Made by a program: the position numbers and the translations under genes
Shown: positions 28,520-33,488 of the stretch, piece after piece
Numbering within the stretch: the stretch's first letter is position 1
How the letters are laid out: each line of letters opens with the position of its first letter
Assembly: GCA_009786975.1 (NCBI GenBank)
Contig: WRGX01000214.1
Location: 1 to 33,488 of the forward strand
Direction: 5' to 3'
Length of the DNA: 33,488 bases
DNA from: Defluviitaleaceae bacterium
GTDB taxonomy: Bacteria; Bacillota; Clostridia; Lachnospirales; WQUN01
The notes under the pieces: model-generated
Told to the model about the DNA's origin: nothing
Database searches by the model: none
Seen by the model: only the letters and a program-made list of their open reading frames with translations

Positions 28520-29347
28520 GTGCGTGAAATTTTTTCGCGTTACGGTTTGCGTGCGAAGAAGAAGTTGGGGCAGAATTTTTTAATTGACGCACATGTGCTT
28601 GGTAAAATAATCGCCGCGGCAAAAATTGAGCCGGGCGATTTTGTTTTGGAAATCGGGCCGGGCATCGGCGGCATGACGCAGGCACTTTTGGCGGCGGGCG
28701 CGAATGTCGGTGCGGTCGAACTCGACAAACAGCTCGTGCCGATTTTGGAGGAGCTTTTCGCAGGGGAAAATTTTCGCGTGATACAAGGCGACATATTAAA
28801 AATCAACCTAAACGACAGTTTTTTTTCAAAAAAAATCGCCCCCGAGAGCTTAAAAAAACCCAAAGCCGTCGCGAATCTTCCTTATTATATAACCACGCCG
28901 GTGATTTTCGCGCTTTTGGAAAGCGGTGCGTTTGAGTCGATAACGGTGATGGTGCAGAAGGAAGTCGCGCGGCGGTTAAGCGCGGGACCGGGTACGAAGG
29001 ATTACGGTTCGCTGTCGCTTGCGGTGCAGTATCACGCGGACGCGACCCTTGTTGCCAATGTGCCGTCGAATTGCTTTATGCCGCGCCCGGCGGTGGATTC
29101 TGCGGTTGTGCGGCTGGATATTTTGCCTGCGCCGCGCGTCGGCGTCGACCGTGAAAAATTGTTCAAGACGATTCACGCGGCGTTCGGCAAGCGGCGCAAG
29201 ACATTACTTAATGCGCTGGATTCGGAATTTGCCTGCGAAAAGACCGAGCTTGCGGAGATTTTGCGCGCTTGCGACATCGACCCGCAAACACGCGGCGAAG
29301 TCCTGAACATTTTCGAATTTGCACGATTATCGGAGGCGTTGCCATGA
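28520..29347 (+). CDS. rsmA: 16S rRNA dimethyladenosine transferase RsmA (KsgA); start uncertain (annotated ORF opens at 28445)
   Basis: AKKKLGQNFLIDAHVLGKI, VLEIGPGIGGMTQALL, VANLPYYITTPVIF, VQKEVARRLSAGPGTKDYG; upstream residues MNRDAWASSPPSGGRPIPN do not look like the family; in-frame GTG at 28520. Confidence 0.92.
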   Translation: MREIFSRYGLRAKKKLGQNFLIDAHVLGKIIAAAKIEPGDFVLEIGPGIGGMTQALLAAGANVGAVELDKQLVPILEELFAGENFRVIQGDILKINLNDSFFSKKIAPESLKKPKAVANLPYYITTPVIFALLESGAFESITVMVQKEVARRLSAGPGTKDYGSLSLAVQYHADATLVANVPSNCFMPRPAVDSAVVRLDILPAPRVGVDREKLFKTIHAAFGKRRKTLLNALDSEFACEKTELAEILRACDIDPQTRGEVLNIFEFARLSEALP

Positions 29348-30144
29348 ATGCGTTTACATTAAAAATCATCGCGCTTGTCGCTATGTTTATCGACCATATC
29401 GGCATCGTTATGCCCGAATTTTTTGGGCTTTCGCCGGGGATGAATATTTTTCGCGTAATCGGGCGGGTTTCCTTTCCGATTTTTGTGTACCTGATTGCCG
29501 AAGGTTTTCGTCACACAAAAAGCCCGGAAAAATTCCTTTTGCGGCTCGGCGCGTTCGCCGTAATTTCCCAAATCCCCTTCGACCTTGCCTTCAACGCGCA
29601 AATAAATTTTTTGGCGGATACCAACATCTTTTACACGCTGTTCCTCGGCGGCGCGGCTATTTTCGCTTACGATTACATCGCGCGCGGCGAGCGAAGCGAA
29701 CCTTACCCGCGCCACCGAGGACATGTGTCGCGGGCAACGCGTTCCCTTAAAACCGGAGACAGCGAATTTCCAAAAGGCTGGCGCGGGCTTGTCGCGTTTC
29801 TTCCCGCGTGCGCATTTTTAATCCTCGCGGAGGTTTTTTCCGCCGATTACGGCGGGTACGGCGTGGCATTTATCTTTTTTATGTACTTGATAAAGCCGCT
29901 GAAATGGCGGCTTGCGGCGATGGCTTCCCTGTGCCTTTGGCAATATGAGGGTACAATTCGCGCTATTTTTGAAGGGCACGACGTCCCCGCAATTTTTATC
30001 TGGATGATTCCCGTGACCCTTATTCCCGTTGTGTTTTTCGCGCTTTACAACGGCAAGCGCGGACCCGGCTTGAAGTGGCTTTTTTACGCGGCGTACCCCG
30101 CGCATTTGCTTATTTTGTTTGCGGTTGTTTCGTGGGTTTTGTAA
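29344..30144 (+). CDS. TraX-like membrane protein
   Basis: MNAFTLKIIALVAMFIDHIGIVM...FRVIGRVSFPIFVYLIAEGFRHTKSPEKFLLRLGAFAVISQIPFDLAF. Confidence 0.85.
   Translation: MNAFTLKIIALVAMFIDHIGIVMPEFFGLSPGMNIFRVIGRVSFPIFVYLIAEGFRHTKSPEKFLLRLGAFAVISQIPFDLAFNAQINFLADTNIFYTLFLGGAAIFAYDYIARGERSEPYPRHRGHVSRATRSLKTGDSEFPKGWRGLVAFLPACAFLILAEVFSADYGGYGVAFIFFMYLIKPLKWRLAAMASLCLWQYEGTIRAIFEGHDVPAIFIWMIPVTLIPVVFFALYNGKRGPGLKWLFYAAYPAHLLILFAVVSWVL
29708..29767 (+). repeat. Diverged family A repeat, in frame inside the TraX-like CDS
   Basis: CGCCACCGAGGACATGTGTCGCGGGCAACGCGTTCCCTTAAAACCGGAGACAGC aligns with GGGCACCGGGGACATGTGTTGGCGGCGGCGCATTCCCTCGAAGCCGGGAGCAG; encodes RHRGHVSRATRSLKTGDSEF. Confidence 0.75.
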
Positions 30145-30156
30145 AAAGGGGGATGG

Positions 30157-30405
30157 CTACACAAGAACGCTGTTGTAATACAGCTCGTCGGGGCATATGT
30201 CTTGGCCGTGCAGCCATGCGACGCTTAATCCTGCCGGTTTCACCGTGTTAAACAGCACGGGATTTTTGAGTTCTTCAAAAGGTTTGAAATCGAGATAAGG
30301 CTTTACATCAAACAGACGCTTTTCGTCGTTGCTGAAAGTTACGAGCAAAGTGCAGTCCTTTTGCGGCGTTACATTCACGGCCTTGGGTCGAATCATAAAA
30401 ATCAC
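30157..30405 (-). CDS. DUF2442-like small protein
   Basis: 82 aa: VNVTPQKDCTLLVTFSNDEKRLFDVKPYLDFKPFEELKNPVLFNTVKPAGLSVAWLHGQDICPDELYYNSV. Confidence 0.8.
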   Translation of the reverse strand: MIFMIRPKAVNVTPQKDCTLLVTFSNDEKRLFDVKPYLDFKPFEELKNPVLFNTVKPAGLSVAWLHGQDICPDELYYNSVLV

Positions 30406-30668
30406 CTAAGCCCTTCTATTTTAATAATTTCGCCATTTTCGTTCCACGCTTTCCACGCGGCGTTTAACTCGTCGCCGTGAAGCAATGTCCACGCTTCAAC
30501 GAGCTTTCTTTGTTTGCGTGGCAAATCGCCCTCAATGAGGTTTGCCTCGAAATCATAAATCGCTTCAAATTCGGCGTATTGTGCGTGAAAATGCGGCATG
30601 TGATGCTTTACGCCAAACTCCTTGTAGATGTAAATTAAAATCCCGTAAAAGTGAGATAACATAGGCAT
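30402..30668 (-). CDS. DUF4160-like small protein
   Basis: MPMLSHFYGILIYIYKEFGVKHHMPHFHAQYAEFEAIYDFEANLIEGDLPRKQRKLVEAWTLLHGDELNAAWKAWNENGEIIKIEGL; 4-bp overlap with the DUF2442 gene. Confidence 0.82.
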   Translation of the reverse strand: MPMLSHFYGILIYIYKEFGVKHHMPHFHAQYAEFEAIYDFEANLIEGDLPRKQRKLVEAWTLLHGDELNAAWKAWNENGEIIKIEGLR

Positions 30669-30908
30669 TTTAAATTTCCCCTTTTGTTTGGAAAAAATTA
30701 TTGCATCTGCCGCACGATATGTGCTAAAATGCATTTGCTACAGGAACAATGGCGGTAGCAGTCGTGAGGTGTCGCCAAACACCCCACGACGAGTGTGATG
30801 TGCTATTTTCCATCGACACCCTCCAACCCGCACATTTGCGTGCTTTTATTTTTCATCTCACCTTCAAACCCACATTTTCTAACATTTTTTCTAACACTTA
30901 TCCGGCTT

Positions 30909-31826
30909 TTAATTCTCGCCTAACGCGGAGGTTAAGCCGCGTATCATCTTGCCTTTGTTTCGTGGGTCAACGTGACTGTACAGGTCTGCTGTTGTCTTGT
31001 AGTTTGAGTGGCCCAGCCAGTCCTGTATCTCCTTCATGGAGTATCCTAGAGCCAAAAGCAACGTCCGATAACTCGAATCGGTCTTTAGCGTGTTACTAAT
31101 GATATTTTCACATTTTCCCTCAAGCGAAACCCTTACAATCTTTTGGCGCACGGTTAAAGTTCCGTTGACCAAATCCAATGAACTCCACTGCAAGCCAATC
31201 GCTTCCGACCTTCTAAGCCCAAAATATGCTGCGATAAATACGGGAACTTCAATTGACGTTCCTCTGAATAACGCCAACAATCGTTTAATCTCGTCGGCGT
31301 TGTAAAATTCGGCTACATATCTTTTACTTTTAGGCTTGTCTACCCAATCGCAAGGATTTACCTTAATCAGCTTGGATTTGTACGCATGATTTAAAGCCGT
31401 TCGTATCATCGCGTATTGCCGGATTACGGAATTCGGGTTAAGCCCTTCGGAAAGTTTTAAATCGCAATAGTCCTGTATTGTTTCCGACTTAATGTTGCCG
31501 AGAGTTAGTCCCGTTTCTCTAAAAAACGGATAGACGTGTTTTTTTAGATTGAAAACATTAGTTTCATGGGTTTTCGGCTGAACATTTTTACGATGAAGCT
31601 CGACCCATTTAACCATGTAATCGCAAAACAGCACTTTTGACGGCTCGCTATATCCCTTTTCTCCGCACTCCGCTAAAAACACGTTTAGTTGATGTTCCGC
31701 CTTGCGCTTGTTGCCTTTTACGGACAATTTCGTGGAAATCCATTTTTGCTTTCGATTTCCTTCGGCATTTTTGGTGTTAATCACCATGTAATACGTGTCA
31801 CCTTTTATTTGCAAACTGCCTGTCAT
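30909..31826 (-). CDS. Tyrosine recombinase/integrase of integrative-element type with an internal deletion in the catalytic domain
   Basis: SAM-like core-binding domain, AAYFGLRRSEAIGLQWSSLDL, then SSYRTLLLALGYSMKEIQDWLGHSNYKTTADLYSHVD; the HxLRHxxAS segment is absent. Confidence 0.9.
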   Translation of the reverse strand: MTGSLQIKGDTYYMVINTKNAEGNRKQKWISTKLSVKGNKRKAEHQLNVFLAECGEKGYSEPSKVLFCDYMVKWVELHRKNVQPKTHETNVFNLKKHVYPFFRETGLTLGNIKSETIQDYCDLKLSEGLNPNSVIRQYAMIRTALNHAYKSKLIKVNPCDWVDKPKSKRYVAEFYNADEIKRLLALFRGTSIEVPVFIAAYFGLRRSEAIGLQWSSLDLVNGTLTVRQKIVRVSLEGKCENIISNTLKTDSSYRTLLLALGYSMKEIQDWLGHSNYKTTADLYSHVDPRNKGKMIRGLTSALGEN

Positions 31827-32053
31827 AGCATCTCGCTCCTCTCTTGACAGGGCAATTTGCCCGTTGCGGTGACATTATAACATTCCTCGTTGATGTAATC
31901 TATTAGAAATTGCTTAGGTATCTTAATCAATTTGCCCATGCGAAAATGCTTAACTTTTCCGCTGTTTATAAGAACATATGCCATTTTGTTGCTTACCCCT
32001 AATGCGTTTTTCATATCGGCTATGGTTAGAACATCGGGAAAATCAGCGAACAT
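31823..32053 (-). CDS. Excisionase-like small HTH DNA-binding protein
   Basis: MFADFPDVLTIADMKNALGVSNKMAYVLINSGKVKHFRMGKLIKIPKQFLIDYINE; overlaps the start of the integrase. Confidence 0.8.
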   Translation of the reverse strand: MFADFPDVLTIADMKNALGVSNKMAYVLINSGKVKHFRMGKLIKIPKQFLIDYINEECYNVTATGKLPCQERSEML

Positions 32054-32580
32054 GGTAATCACCCTCTCGATTAAAAGCTCATTTTTGCACAAGGGCAGAC
32101 TTCGCCCTTATGCAATATCAACCTTTAATAAGGAAGAAAAATTTTCAGCCAATTTGCCCTGCGTCCCGACTGCGGGAATATCTCAAACCATCGCGGGTAG
32201 CGATGTCATGCATAGCCAATCGGTCGCCGGTTGTAAGCCGTCGCGCCGATTCGCCGCTCTCCGAGGTTCTCTCCGGAGCCGCCCCCATTGCCGGGGACGC
32301 TTTTAACGCACGGGCTGTGGCTGGGCGGAAGTATTCGATTATCCGACTGAGTTTCGTCGCCGTGTTTTACCAAGACACGTTCGGGGTGTGTGTTTTTTCG
32401 CTCGCGCTACTGTGGCTTCGCGGTTGTGGCGACACATTCCCGCAGCTAATCCCTATGGTTGGGGAACAGCCGGATATTGTATTTGAGATACTGTGTATGA
32501 CCGAGTAAAAGTCGGTATTTGTCTTGTTGCGGGAGAAACTGCCTGTTACGGAGGCTTCCACACACGGGCAATAATCACAC

Positions 32581-32868
32581 TTAGCCCACCTTTCCATCCA
32601 ACGCTTCATCTATTTGTTTTTTATTTCGATACGAACCATGAATCATAACAATTTTCACAAGACGTTCAGCTAATGGCTTGTCCACAAATAAAACTGCTTC
32701 TAAAATTGCCTCTTGGTCTGCGTTCGACAAGTGACCTTTATAAATATTTTTTTCTTGCACCAATCGAACGCCGCCGCCACGACCGGGATATGTTTCAATA
32801 TTGTAGTCGAGCGTGAGGGCATCTAAGTCGTAGAAAATTGTTCTGCGACACGCACCAACGGAAGCGGA
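32581..32868 (-). pseudogene. 5'-truncated HTH (HTH_11-like) transcriptional regulator fragment
   Basis: Minus translation ...GACRRTIFYDLDALTLDYNIETYPGRGGGVRLVQEKNIYKGHLSNADQEAILEAVLFVDKPLAERLVKIV...; the first part of the HTH is missing at the junction near 32868. Confidence 0.5.
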
Positions 32869-32871
32869 CTT

Positions 32872-33389
32872 ATGCCCGTGTTGGTTCTGATAGAAGCATC
32901 CATCATGTATATTATTTTTGCCAACATATGTAAAATTCGCTTCAAGAAAATTGAAATTGCGCTGACAATCTTGGCGATGTCGGTTTCCATTTTTTTGGCC
33001 TTTGCTCTGATTCCTTTCATGCCGATTGCTTCTTTGGCGGGCAACGCTTTCTGCACAATAATCATGGTACTCGCAACATACCGAAAGACGAAGGCATTTT
33101 CGATTAGCGTTTTTTATGCGATTTTTGCCAATATAATCGCCCTGCTCTCGGCATCTGTTTCGAGTGCGGCTTCGGATTTCGTATTTGGAGGGCTTTACGA
33201 ATATTTCGAGAGGACGCTCGTTTTGGATGCGTGGGTGTTTTATATCCCTCATGCAGCAATGATGTTCGGCATCGCCTTCGCCCTCTCTCGCTTCGTTGGA
33301 AAAATGTATCACACAAAAGTCGCACAGCTTGACGATTCTACAAAAAAATTCATAGGAAAGTTTCTTGCCGTCAGCTCCGGAATAACGCT
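32872..33389 (+). pseudogene. N-terminal membrane portion of a sensor-kinase-like protein, truncated at its 3' end
   Basis: MPVLVLIEASIMYIIFANICKIRFKKIEIALTILAMSVSIFLAFALIPFMPIASLAGNAFCTIIMVLATYRKTKAFSISVFYAIFANIIALL...; AgrC-like TM layout; reading breaks into the IS66 fragment. Confidence 0.5.
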
Positions 33390-33488
33390 ATGCGTGGCGC
33401 AGAATCAAGCAGTGCCATGTTTTCCATCGCCGAAACCGCAAAGGAAAATGGGCTTAATCCTTTCCGATACTTCACTTTCCTTTTGGAA
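33390..33488 (+). mobile_element. IS66-family transposase fragment (runs off the window)
   Basis: Translation MRGAESSSAMFSIAETAKENGLNPFRYFTFLLE matches the conserved C-terminal IS66 transposase pattern (RGA-SSA--YSI-ETAKENGLNP--YL-YLFE). Confidence 0.8.

Noticed and set aside
32869-33312. N-terminal part of the 243-aa minus-strand ORF (32581..33312)
   Set aside because: Antisense to a good hydrophobic plus-strand reading frame; only the part below about 32868 looks like a real protein (HTH regulator fragment).

Overview
The window is mostly ordinary bacterial chromosome, probably from an uncultured Firmicutes/Clostridia-like organism (inferred from gene content only). Recognisable genes include: a YlmH-like S4 protein; a Rad3/DinG-type Fe-S helicase with an N-terminal RecB-like nuclease; araD plus an FGGY kinase; a HipA-like kinase; trmD; ilvB/ilvH; rplS-lepB-rbgA; ung; a hybrid histidine kinase; lspA-rluD; pfkA; a MalT/LAL regulator; rubrerythrin; an MCP; an O-antigen-ligase-like protein; rsmA/ksgA; a TraX-like protein; and a DUF4160/DUF2442 pair. 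The right end (about 30.1-33.5 kb) is a decayed mobile island with a tyrosine recombinase, a small excisionase-like HTH protein, gene fragments and an IS66 transposase fragment. A second small scar at 5.8-6.1 kb contains an hsdS fragment. The most unusual signal is a set of short interspersed palindromic repeats. Family A has a 90-bp unit with a GCGCGCCAAGCGCGC hairpin. Family B is a perfect GAGTCGGCGAGTG-N-CACTCGCCGACTC palindrome. Family E is a TGATGTTAGTG-type palindrome. Family C is a GTAGTGGCTACACGCCCTA motif. They form mosaics just 3' of genes. Diverged family A copies also appear in frame inside at least three protein-coding genes (helicase Fe-S loop, O-antigen ligase, TraX), and a different insertion sits inside TrmD. 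This resembles Rickettsia palindromic elements (RPE) in behaviour. All assignments come from reading the sequence and translations; no database search was run.
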